From NCBI RefSeq assembly GCF_028389875.1, contig NC_084663.1, positions 15,948,666-16,012,665 on the forward strand: DNA of 64,000 bases, given 5' to 3'. The stretch's first letter is position 1, and each line of letters starts with the position of its first letter. This document shows positions 1 through 12,400 of this stretch, piece after piece. This stretch comes from Rhea pennata (lineage: Eukaryota > Chordata > Aves > Rheiformes > Rheidae). Made by a program: the position numbers and the translations under genes. The notes under the pieces are model-generated. The model had not been told where the DNA came from. It ran no database searches and was given only the letters and a program-made list of their open reading frames with translations.

Positions 1-3000
1 CTTCATCTAAAGGAGGGGGATAGAGCGATAGAGCCCAGCTTTCAGTCTCACACAGCATCTTTTACTAACTGCGATCTGTTCTGATGGTTCTATTTATTAA
101 AATAATATAGTAAAGTCACCACCTCCTTTATACGACTCATATATGCTTCAGAAATACCATACTAAGCAAGTGCACTGTTCAAGCTGGATGTGCAATGCTG
201 CTACATCTCAGAGGCTTCTCTGGCGCTTAGAGACTTCTGCTAGGAATGTGCTCTGAGGGTTGAGATTAGAGTACAGCTCAGCATGCCGAGTCCTGCACTC
301 TGGTTGCCAGGCTTTGGAAAAGCTCCAGGAGAATGCCTGGGAGACTTGACTTGGATGAAACGTGTAATCCTATTATTTACTACCTTAGCAAGGAGTTTTT
401 TGCACATGGACACATTCATGTGCATGCTCACCCAGAGTTGCACGTAGCTCCCAGATTAAACAACAGCCAGAAGCATCTCCCAGACCTGACGCCCGTGCAG
501 ACCACGCTTCCGGCAGAGCCGCAGCTTAGCTTCTGCTCAGTGTAATCCTCATCAGGACCTGCACGAGGCTGAGAAAGAGGCATGCTGGGCATTCTCCCTG
601 TCTTCTGTGCTCCTCTTACTCTGTTTTTCAGAATAACGTGAAATTAAACGAGTAATTAATTGTGCTTTTGAAAATGCAAGGTAAGCATTCTCCAAGATCC
701 TACAGACTCGTGTGCTCTCTGCAGCACGTTCTCAGGCACTTCTGCGCGCACGAGCCCCCGCTTCACGCCAGGCTGCACGAGGCCCCTGCATAGTGTGATG
801 ATAATATGCCGCACCGAGGAAGCGGCACTCAGGGACGGACTGCCGCTTCACGTGCACATGGGCCACGGCTCTCAAAGCAGCTGCTGCCCACCAGCTGTGG
901 CCCCAATCCAGGCTGCATATAAACAGATGGGGTCGTTAAGAAGTTGTGATTTACGCCCCTCTCCGAATCATTTCCAGGCAAGTGCTCAGATGCAGAGAAT
1001 TCAGAAATCAGTAGTTTTGAAAGTCTCAGCCTCCAACCATTTTTTCCTTTTTTTAACTAATTAAAAAATTTGAAAGGGCATCTGTCACACCACTGCAGAG
1101 AGTACAGAATCTCTCCTATTTCTCAGTGGGACTTGGTGTCTATCAGTGGCTACAGGCTGAAGATCTGCTGTGAGGAGGTCAGACATGAGCATTCCTTGAC
1201 TGCTGCACCATGCAACCTTCAACCTTCTGCACTGAGCAGTGGAGGATCCTGGGCCTGGTGTCCACTCCTCAGCATAGATCACCTGGTGTCCACATCTCAG
1301 CAGACATCAGTGCTAGCAAAGGAGACCACTCATCAAATACTCACACGGTTCAGAGTTCTCTCACAACTCCAGATCCAGATCAGTTTGTGCTTTCTTCATA
1401 AATGTGGTGGAAAACGTGACTTTGTCAGCTTTTAGGGACAGAATGAGAGTGCCATTTGGAGCAGGTTCCACGTCCAGGGTTATCTGTGTCCCCCAGCAGA
1501 GCTGGAGCCTGCCCACACTGAGCAAAGGCTAAATCTTCATGACAAACTCCCTTTTGTCTCAATTCCAGCTTAATCTTGGCCACTGACCACACTGAACCTT
1601 TGTGCCATGGGCATTGCCCTGCAACTCCTTAAACAGCTTTTCTGGTTAGCTCTGCATACCATTTACCACGGAAAGCTGCTTGCTTCCTGCGCAGAGCTGG
1701 GAACCCAAGTTATATTTATGCTGATCTGAACATCACTCTTCCATCAGCCAGAGAATAAACTAAGGCTGAGATGAGGTGTTTTCTCTCCCTCAGAGGCTGC
1801 CAAGGCAAGACTGGAGAGGGCGCAGGAAGGAACTCTCCCAGCAGAGATTCCCGCAATGCCGTTGGGCTGGATGTGCTCCAAGAGCAAGCTCGCACGTGGA
1901 GCCTGTCTCGGGAGCTGTGCCACAGGTTCCCACAGCTCAGCCCCAGGCACCGGCAGTCACCACGCTCCAGACACCTTCTGCAGATGCCGTCCAAAGGCAG
2001 ATCAGCATTTCCACCTGAGCATGTCTCTTGGGTCACTCGGAGGCAGAAGGGCAACTCGGTGCTTTCACAGAAGAAATAGGTTCTGAATAATATCTGCTCT
2101 TTTTTTTTTCTTCAGAAACATTAAAAAGCATGTTTCCACATGTTCAAAAGACAGCAGAAACTAAACGAAAGGTCAGACATGCCAGTATGCAGCAAAATCT
2201 TGCCAATAAGGTATGCAGATGGACTTTTATCAATAAACTTTGATGGAGACAGCTGATACTGAGAGACACCTCCTGCCTGGGGCTCTAGGAGACTGAAGAA
2301 GAAGAACACACACAGCTTCAGCCAAAATGCCAGCTTGCTTGGAAGAAACGTAGTAAGTGCTCAGCAACCAAGACAATTCCACAGTCCTTTCATCTTCAGC
2401 ACTAACCAAGTACCTGTGACCTTCCTATCTGGATAATGGGCTCCAAGGTATCTCTATTGTGAAGGATTTATTAAAGACCTCAGCAAGCACATTCCTCCCT
2501 GCAGGAAAAAATACCTTAATCTACTGCAAACCTCCTGGCAAAGACGCCTATTTAAACAGATCAGAGATACAAGTTTGTTCTGGTCTGGACAGTGTTTGAA
2601 GTTTCTTTTCCAGCTAATGAACAGACTTGTTTATAACGAAAGGACAGACAGAATCCAGTTTTCTAAACAATTAGCTTTATGCTGCTCTGTTTTGTTATAT
2701 ATAGCTACAACTGACTAGCTGTATGGTCTCCAATCTCTATTTTCATCTGAAATAGCAGGAAAATCTTCTAAATCAAAAACTCTATTTCCTGACCATATTC
2801 TCCCTAACAAGAAAAAAAATATTGACAGGAGTCTTCTACTACGTAAAATCAAAAGACAAAGGAAATATATTTTCAGACTAATTCTCAAACCCAAATTCTT
2901 TGCTTAAAATATTTCCTTACCACGTTGGTTTACCTGGCAGCATCACAGAGTAAAAGCTGAAGAGTTAGTTTCTATACATTTGTTTATAAATAACGGCCCA

Positions 3001-3323
3001 ATAAGCCATAAAACAAATTACGCAAATCTCATGCCAGGCTCTTGCGGGGACTCTGCTGCATCCCCCTTCAGCAGGCAGGCCCCAGACTCGGCATGCTTCT
3101 CTGCACCTCCTCAACGTAGGCACCAAAACGTTAAGGAGGACGCTACCCAAAGCTTCCTCGCTGCAGGCCTGGGGATGCCGTGGGGCGCTGCGGGACGGCG
3201 CTGCTCGGGGAAGGGCGTCCCACCCGTCAGCGGAGAGGACGCCGCGCCCGGCCATCGGCCCCCGGGTGATTTCCAAAGCGGCCAGGCCCTCGGGCCCGCG
3301 GCGGGCGCACGGCCGCGACTCAC
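1..3323 (-). other. LAMB1: LAMB1 intron 23, partial
   Basis: It follows the donor of coding exon 23. I searched the minus strand for the next LE exon and for coiled-coil exons and found none, so the intron appears to run past position 1. Composition changes sharply at about 3.05 kb, from AT-rich to GC-rich. No gene, RNA or clear mobile element is recognised. Confidence 0.75.
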
Positions 3324-3420
3324 CTCGGCACTCCACGCTGGGGTCTCCCCAGAAGAGCTCCTGGCACTCCCGGCAGGTCCGGCCTCCGAAGCCCGGCATG
3401 CACTGGCACTGCCCCGTGAA
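3324..3420 (-). CDS. LAMB1: LAMB1 coding exon 23: LE12 (last exon in the window)
   Basis: Acceptor cgcggcag, donor GAG|gtgagt, 97 bases, residues 1098-1130. It encodes [20 protein letters not shown] and [12 protein letters not shown]. The next exon, expected to start with an ACDCDPRG-like LE repeat, is not found between 1 and 3323. Confidence 0.96.
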
Positions 3421-6400
3421 CTGCCGCGGAGAGGAAGGCGGCACGCTCAGCGCCCGCCCCGCGCCGGGCTGCGCCCGCGGCCTCTCCCAGCGCGGCCCCG
3501 GGGCACGAGCCGGGTTACGGCGGGGCGCGCGGCCGCCGGCCCTCCCCGCCGCAGCGGGGCCGGGGCGGCTCCGGGCGCCGGAGCCCGGCGGCGCGCGGCC
3601 TCGCCGCCCCCCTTACCTCGTTGCAGGCGGGCCCGAGGGAGCGGGCGGCGTCGCAGGCGCAGGGCTCGCAGCCGGCGCCGCTGGCCAGGTGCCACGTGTG
3701 GGGGGCGCAGCGGTCGCAGGCGCGCCCCACCACGCCGGGCAGGCACCGGCACTGCCCCGTGGCCGCCTCGCACCGGCAGCTCCCCGAGCCGTCGCAGTGC
3801 TCCCGCGCCGTGCCCAGGGCGTTGCACACGCACTCTGCAAGGCAAGCGGCCGCCGCTCAGAGCGTCGGCCCGGACGGCGCCGCCGACCCCCCCCCCCCCG
3901 CCGCCCTGCCCCAGCTCCCGAGGACGCCGCCCTCGCGCTGCAAAACCCCCGGTGCTCCGGGGGCAACCGCCTCTGCGAGCCCGCGAAGGCGCACGCAGAC
4001 CCGAGCAGCTCGCAGCTCGCAGCTCGCCCCGTCCAGGCAGCGCCCGCGCCCGCGCTGGAAGGCCCGCGCGCCCGCGCCGGGGGGCCCCGGCCGCCACTCA
4101 CTGCGGCAGTCCTGCTGCAGGGCGCTGCCGTAGTAGCCCTGTTTGCAGAGGTGGCAGTTTTCGCCCTCCGTGTGGTACAGGCACTTCACGCACGTCCCCG
4201 TCCTCTTGTCGCAGGCCTCGGGGTCGGCGGCGTCGATGTTGCCGTTGCACTGGCAGGGCCGGCAGGCGCCGCCGACCTCGTCGGGGCTCCCGAAGAAGCC
4301 GGACGCGCACTCATCGCACCGGCTCCCTGTTCCAACGGACAAACGCCGCGACAGCTCCGTAAAGGGGCAAGACCGCCACGGGATAACGAAGGATATTAAG
4401 CAGGAGGAAGTTAATTGGACCGCGTCAGAACAGGGGATTGCAACGGCTCAGGAGCACCCCAGCACGCGCAGAGCCCCACCGCCCAGCGCTGCCTGCCTGC
4501 AAGCCCGTCCCCTCGGCTTCGCGGCCGCCCCGTCCACCTCTGCTAGCGCCCGTCGTCCCAGCTGGGCGGCCGTCACCAAGAGGCGCGTGGAGCCAGGACC
4601 ACCCGGGCGAGCCGGGAGCCCGCGCGTTCAAGGTGCCCCCTCCACCTCCGACAGCACGACAGTGATGCTGGCACTCTGGTCACGTCTGACAACCCCCGAA
4701 CACGTATTTCCTTCCCACTACGAGGTGAAAACCCAGCTGGCTCCGTGTACGAAGCCCATACCTATGTATCCCGCGTTACAGACGCACACGACTTGCAGCG
4801 TGACTGGATCCTGGTAGCAGCCGCTGGCAAACTGGCGTCCGCTTTCGGGGCCGTCGGGGCAAGGACAAGGGCGGCAGTGATCGCCCGATCCCAGGACAGG
4901 GTCTCCGTAGTAGCCAGCCAGGCACCTACACGAGGGGTACACAGCATGCAGGACATGCAGGCAAACGGGCAAAGCAATGCAGTGACTGCGGATGCTCCAA
5001 CCTTCAAACCCCGCCAGAGGCCAAGAGATCCGCGCTGAAGCCTCTGGGGTACCGCGACACGGGCTCTGGCATCTGGCCACGCAGCCAACCCCTGGGGAAG
5101 ACCGTGTTCCCGCTCCATGGTCCTCTGCTGTCCCCAGGGCTGCGGCCAAGCCCGGGGACCAAGCACCGGGGCCTGGGACCTGCCCCATGCACCCTTTCCA
5201 GTCCCATAACACAGCAGGGCGTGCGAACTCGTGAGCTTTGGTGGCCTCTTTAAAGATACCCTGCATTTCACCAGGAAGCGGCCGCCCGCTGCCCTCACTG
5301 CTGCGGGATGGCCCAGGAGCCTGGCACCACCTGCAAAGCTGCAGGCTCCCCCCTCGGCGTCACCCCCAGGAGCTGCCCCAGGACAGAGCCACGAGCCGCG
5401 CGTCCCACTCGCCAGCGACGCGCTGCCTTTTCCCTGTCCACTAAGGGAAAAGGGGTTTGCAAGCGCAGGACGCGGGGTCACAGGACCCCCCGAGGGGGCT
5501 GCCGCATGCACAGCCCAATCGCCTCCCATTTCACCGATGTCCACGGTTTTTTCCCGTGGGTGCCCGCGGGGACCCGCCGGGGACCCCGGGGCCGGCGGCG
5601 CGGCGCGGGGCGCGCGGTACCTCTCGCAGCTGTGGCCCGCCGTGTGGTCGCGGCAGCCGTGGCAGGCGCCGGTGTGCGGGTCGCAGTGGTCCGCGTGGCC
5701 GTTGCAGTGGCAGGGCTGGCAGCTGGGGAAGCCCCAGAAGCCGGGCAGGCAGCGGTCGCACTGCCGCCCGTACACCCCGGGGAAGCAGCGGCACTGGCCC
5801 GTCTCCGCGTCGCAGAAGGCGTTGTAAGAGCCTCGCAGATGGCACTCGCAAGCTGCAACAACAGCGGTCCCTTTTCTGCTGGCTTCGGCAAAGCCCGGCC
5901 GCACGCCAGCGAGGGTTTTGTCTCAGCAAAACGGCCCGAAGGACCAGCCTCAAAACCGCGGGAGCCTAAGCACAGGGTATTTTGCATCGGATGTCCGTGA
6001 TTATGAAGAACACAAGACATCTTCGGGAGCATCGCATAGGCAAGCCTCAGGGACGGCCCCCTCCCTCCCGCCACACCACGCCACCGGCTTCGGAGTTGAA
6101 AGTTTAACGTACACCTGCATCCGCTGGGGCCAAAGCCGAAGGTGCCCGGAGCGCATCTGTCGCACTGTCTTCCGACGACGTTGGGACGGCACTGGCACTG
6201 TCCTCCGCTGGGGTCACACACCGAGCTCAGCGAGCCCTGAGGGTCGCACTGGCACGCTGAGCGGGGAGAAGCAGTGCGAGAGGTCAGTACCACCCCCCGC
6301 AACACAGGACGTCATCACCATCACCACCACCACCCCCCAACATTCAGCAGGTACATACATAATGCGGTCTCATGCAAGAGAGCAGAAATGCTGAAGATGA

Positions 6401-9400
6401 TGTTCTTGCAGACATCCGTCATCGGGGTCTTCACAACGCTCCGGCTGTTCTCCAGGCACCGGTATCTCTGGAAAGTTTCCCAAGCGCTGTTCGTGACCAC
6501 ATCTTCGCCCGAGCCTCCCACCGTGAATATGTCCAGTGACTTGCAGTACGGCATGAGAACGAGCTACGAAACAATTTTTACAATAACAAAATGTCACTAT
6601 TTATAAATACTGTCACCAGTTTTGTAAAATTTCACTATTATCCCGCTTCTTATCATCCTTTCTTAGCAAAAAAGCAAATAACCAGACAGAATTTGGCAGG
6701 GAAATGATAGAATTTTTGCACCTTTTTGTGTAATAGTTTCTAGTATCTACCAAATTCTCATATTTTATTCTTTCATTCAGGAAAATAGTTTGATATTCAT
6801 GACACACACTGCACACATTAGCCTTTCCACAGAAACTACTGTAAAAGTTCAGCTCTGTGGAGCTACTACAGTCCTGTAAAATAAAGCACAAGCCTCTTAA
6901 CCGAAAAACAATGCACACTTTGAGACTGAAGAAGTTTATGCTGGTTTAAATTTTCAATAAAAATCTAGATTTAGCCATAAGTGACAACTTTATAAAACCG
7001 ATTCCTTTGGATTTACATGGACACACTGCAGAAGAGAAGCCAGCTTTCAGGATGTCAAATACCCTGCCTGGCATCGGAGCATCCCCAAGGTAACTTCTAC
7101 TCACAGAGTCGATGAGCGTGTAGGGGCTCTCCATCTCGGTGTCCACCGAGGAGTACTGGGGCAGTTCCAGGCGAATTGTGTAATTCAGGCCCTTTTCAAA
7201 GCACACCGGGCGGGGGAGAACTACGTATCTGTGTTGGGAACAGGAAACAAGTCTTACACCCAATGTCCAGTGCCATAAAACTGTTCAGGTGGCCCTGTAA
7301 CGCAGTTGAGATAAGAGAAAGCAGCCAAGAACGGAGAGAACAAGCAGTACAACACGGAAAGGGCGGTTTGCACGCTTGGGTAAACCAGAACCGGAAAAGC
7401 TGGTCGGCGATGGGAAGAATCACATCAACAATCACTCACTGGCGAATACTGATTTTTTTTTTCATTTACCAAATGAACAAAGCAAATTGGACCATCATGA
7501 AAAGCTTAAAAGCTTGGCATCTACTGATGCAAAATAAAATATACATTTTAAATGTTTGACATTAAATTTCACTCATTTTCATAGAGGCAATGGTAAACTG
7601 AAAACACTTGTTGCAAATGGACTGAAATTAGTTTGACAGACTCATCCAGCAGGGTTTGGCTGCCTGCTTTTGGCAAATTTGCCATCTGGTGATTTTTGAA
7701 AGGTTTTCTCTTTCAGGCCCTTCCAGTTATACTGACCTGGAGCCGGGTGACAGCGAGACGACCTGGTTGTCATCATCAGGAACAGTGTTGCCACAGCGGC
7801 TACCCGTGGGGATCTTGCCCGGCCGCGACACGGTGACAACGGCTTTTTCCCACTGATCCGGCAACTGAGGGAAAAAAGAAAACCCATCAGCACGAAGCAA
7901 GGGCTGTGAGCTGCCGAGAGCACCAGGGAGAGCGCGAAGCCGTGCGTGGCAGTCGTGGTGCACACCAAGCTCCAGGCAAGGATTTTCTCTTCACCTAAGG
8001 TTCTTCTCCTCACCTCCCACTTGCAAATTATCCACAGCCAAAACTGGCTGCTTGCAAACTCCTGGCTGCGAGCGCTCGATAGGCAAGGCAGGCAATTTGT
8101 CTCCTTAAGCCACATAACCCCGTTCCCACCCAGCCTGCCTGGTTGATGCCAAATTTACAGTGTAATCTGCCCTGAAGGGACACATCACTTTTAACTCACT
8201 CATTAAACAGTATGCATACCATCAGCACAGTTAAAACACCACCATCATGATGGAAATTAAAATTGCAAAGCAAGTAACACCAGCGACAGCAATAACCCCT
8301 GAGGACTCGCATGCATTTTGGGCGCTGCCCCGAGCTCCGGTTGTCGCGCTGGGAAGGAGTCCCAGCACACGCCAGGACAGCCCGCGCCGCCGCGAGGGCG
8401 CCTCGCTCCGACACGCCGGCCCACCTGCGGCTCGTAGCGAACCAGGATCTCGTACTCCATGGAGTAGGGGACGTTGTCGATGTAAAACTCCAGGTAGGCC
8501 CCCTCCGGGACGCGCACAAACCCGGCGCCAGTCCAGGATGGCGTGCGCTCCTGCGTGTACTGCCGCTCTACTATGCTGACTCCCTGCAGTGACAGGGGAC
8601 AGAGATGACAAATTAGATGCGAATATTCCCACAGCAGTAGCCACCAAAGTAGGTACTGAGCCCCACTGGAGCGCCTGCCCCGGTGGGTCGGTGTTGACAG
8701 ATCACTCCTGGGTCGCTACATACATCGTCTGCATCCTGGAGAACATAAATTCTCCTTTAAAAACTCGTTTGTGCACCCTGGTGCCTTTCTCCTTAACAAT
8801 ACAGTATAACAAAATAACAACACTGCACCAATTCATCCACTTACTGGACAACTACATTTAAAAACTTGCTGCAAGTAAGCCATTGACCAGCTACAATATT
8901 TAGTTCACCCAAACCAGAAGTATTATGGTCACCAAGGCAGGACATAACTCGTGCTCTAATGACTTTCGCATCGTATTTATAGCAGTAAGATTTACATGCA
9001 ATGGTGTATAGCTAACCGCTATATTACCTGCCCAGCCTGAGTGATAATTTCATTATTGAATAGATTGACAGATTTGTGCCAGGCCAAACCAAACCACTGA
9101 TCAGGGCAACATTTTAAAAGCAGACCCTGGCTATCAAGTAGAGCGTCACTAAACAGCAAAGCTCCTACTTATCTACTGACATTAAACATAGTAAATCAAT
9201 GTGACTATTCCCTTCAGTCTGAGACAGAGGTTATTTTTTTAATATGCTACTCTCTGTACAAAGCCAATGAGAGGCACCAGAACATGTGAATCTTTGACAC
9301 CAAACTTCCTGTTTCACATACATCTGCGTCCATGAATAGTTCCCTCTATAAAGCAACATCCTGTGCATTCCTAAGGAAATTGTTTTAGCAGAAAAAGATA

Positions 9401-12400
9401 AAATGTAAGGAAATGTCACTGTATCTATCACTTCAGGATGTCTCTTCATGTATTCCCACACCCTTTGGAGAGAGCCGGGCTATAAATTATCACCCTTTGG
9501 CTTTGGACAAAGGGACAGACTTCTCTAGGGAGGACCGGAGGCGGGATGAGAGTGAGCACACGGCTTTCGGGGAAAACGCAAAGGACACCCTCCGCTGCGG
9601 TCCACGCTCTGCTCGACCCTGCCTAGCTCTCAGCATCATCCAACAGCAAAAACACTCTGCTTTGGCTGAAACCGCAGCGTGACTGCGTTTTGCTCAAAGT
9701 AAATAAATTAGGACAAAGTGTCCCGATTAAAGGCAGACTAGTATCTGCTGCTCCACTAGCCCATCTCCATGTCTCCTTGTTGGAGGCAAATCTAATTGAT
9801 ATAATCACCTAGCTGCCATTAATGAATTAAAAGCGAGGCTGCACTCTCATTTAATGGAAAGAACTAAAGACTCTGATATGTGGGACCAGTGGGCACAACC
9901 AACCAGAGGTAACCTCGCGTACAAGACCCATTTCTTCCACAATCAGCTGTATTTTTAGTCATTAATAAAGAAACCCCACTGATTTATGGAAACTCCGAAA
10001 CAGATGGCACTGCGCTTAGATGTCCTCTCTCCCGTTTCTGCAGCAGCAAAGAAAAGGGCCGTGGCGGCATCGCGGCACGCTTGAGACAGGCGGAAAAGAG
10101 AAGCGAGGGCACACGCAGCGAGTGAAGAAAGGGACAGAGGCAGGGAACACGCTGTACAGTCAGCGACCAAAGAAACAGGTTCACGAAGCAAAATCAGAGT
10201 CTCTCCCCCTAAATTACTGCATTATTTATTGATACTAAGCTTGAACAGCTACGGACTGACAGTTTTCTGGTAAGATTCAATTTTGTGTTTTTCTACATCA
10301 TCTTTGCAAAATAATCGAGTTATGCAATAGGCTCTTTTGAACACCCAGCGGCTAAACACAACTTTCGCACAGCTGTGCTGACCGACGGATCTGAACTGCT
10401 ACTCACAGGGCCAAAGCCGGCTTCCTCGGCCTCGTAGATGTAATGGTCCAGCGAGATGAAGTAATAGCCCGGCTCGACTTGATTGCACTGACGGCCGAAC
10501 ATGTGGGGCCGGCACTCGCACTGGCCGGACTCGCTCGAGCAGCTGCGAGGGGAGAAGAGGGGGTTTGCACCCGTCAGACGTGACGCGGGAGACGCGGCGC
10601 TTCCCGACGCCCAGCTGTGCCCGCGCTGGCACGTGCAAGCGCATCGTGCAAGCGACGACCCCAGAGCAGCCGTGAGCAGAGGCTCCGCCGCTGCCTGCCG
10701 AGGGGCAACCGCTCGTGGGAAGCGGCGGGGGAAGACGCCGCGCGGGATGTGCCCCTGGCCACCCCCGGTGCGGACGTCCCGCCTGCGCACTCTGGTCCCA
10801 AACGTGCCCCCGCCGGTCGGAGGGGTCCGGAGGGAGACACCTAACCCCCCCGCCGGGAAACGCCGCAGAGGTTGGGCAAAAGCGAGACATTGCAAGGGGG
10901 CTGTGAAGGAAAAAGGGAGAGGGAGAGGGAGAGAGAAAAAAGAGAAGAAAAAAAAGGAAAGGAAAAAAGAAGAGAGAGATGGGGCATGTCCCTGCCGAAA
11001 GCCTGGCCTCAGGCCCTCTCCTAGCAGGCGGCGAAGCGCCCTGAACCCGCCACAGGAGGGTCTGGCCGCCCTCGGGGCTCCCCGAGCAGACGTCGCAGCC
11101 AGGACTCTTCAGACACTGCCCCACAGACGCATCTACAAAATCTGTGTTTTCCTACGAAAACTCTCCGTGTGCCCAAAGGACACTTTTCCGCATCCCACCC
11201 GTGTGTCCCCGGCGCGTGCGCGGGGCAAAGCCCCGGAGCAGCTGCCTGCCCGTGGCACGGTCCGACTCCTGCTCCGCTGCGGGGACAGTGACGTTTGGCA
11301 GGGATCGTGCAATGATTTATACAGGAAAGATGGAAACGAACCCGCGGCTGGTTTGTAGCCTGGCTCAGAGAAGGCAACAACCACACTGAAACCAGTTTCA
11401 CGTGTTTTTCCGCACTGGTGGTGCAAACGGAGGCGGCCCTAGCACGAAAAACACACGGGCACGTCCCTCACTACCTTCCGCACTCAAAGTCAGCCACTTT
11501 CCGCACGCCAGAGGGTAAAGATGCTTACAAATGCGGCTCTCCAGAGCGCACGAAGCCCTGGGGGCTGCGACGGCAAACGAAGTGAAGCGCACCAGGCTGA
11601 ATGATTAAGAGAGAGCAACGGGGCAGAGACTCACTTGTTGCTCAGGGCTCCCCCCTGGTCGCAGTCGCAAGGCCGGCATCCATCCATGTCGTTGCTCAGG
11701 CCCCAGTGCTCGGGCTGCGGGGCAAAACACCCCAACCGCTGTCACGGGCTGCTGGGTTAACCCACCCGCCTCCCAAGGCGCTCCCGCCCCCCTCCCGGAG
11801 CCGCGGCCGCCCCCCTCCCACTGCCGGCCGGCCCCGGGGCGCGAGCAAACCTCGGGGAGATCACAGCCCCCTGCGTCACCCGCCCCGCCAACCCGCCCCA
11901 GCCCTGGCGCCGCGCTTCCCGCGCGCTGCTCTCCCTCGCGCCCGTGTCTTCCAGCTCACTCCCACCGCAGCGGCTTACCAGGCACCGGCTGCACTGCTTT
12001 CCCGTCACCAGACGTTTACAATAGCAGCTCCCCGTCTCCGAATCGCAAGGGTTCCCTCCGGGATGGGTCCCCAGGGGATTACACGCGCAGGCTGCAATTG
12101 GGAAATACAAATAGGTGAGTTAAAACACGGGGTTCAATTACCTTTTACGCAGCGTCCAATTTAAATATTTACCGTGAAACTTCCTTTAATTCCCCAGGAA
12201 AGAGATTTATGGCATACTTTTCCCACCCCTGGCTCAGAATCCTACAATTAAAAACATACTAGGAGGATTCTCCTATTTCCAGGGCCCGTACTAGGAGGAT
12301 CAGCTGGGGAGTGGAATGGGGGGCCTCTCCCCCCCTTGGTGGCGGGGGGCCTCCAAGTTACAGCAAATCTATAAAAATGGGTTTCCTTTAAGAAAAACAA

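Noticed and set aside
1..2960. Short open frames that might be the next LAMB1 exons
   Set aside because: None encodes an LE repeat or coiled coil with correct phase; treated as intron.
2980..4362. 460- and 377-codon open frames on the plus strand
   Set aside because: Arginine/alanine/proline-rich antisense shadows of LAMB1 exons 21-23 in a GC-rich block; no domain recognisable.
6300..6360. Seven-histidine run in a plus-strand frame
   Set aside because: It comes from a CAC/CAT simple repeat inside a LAMB1 intron, opposite to the gene.
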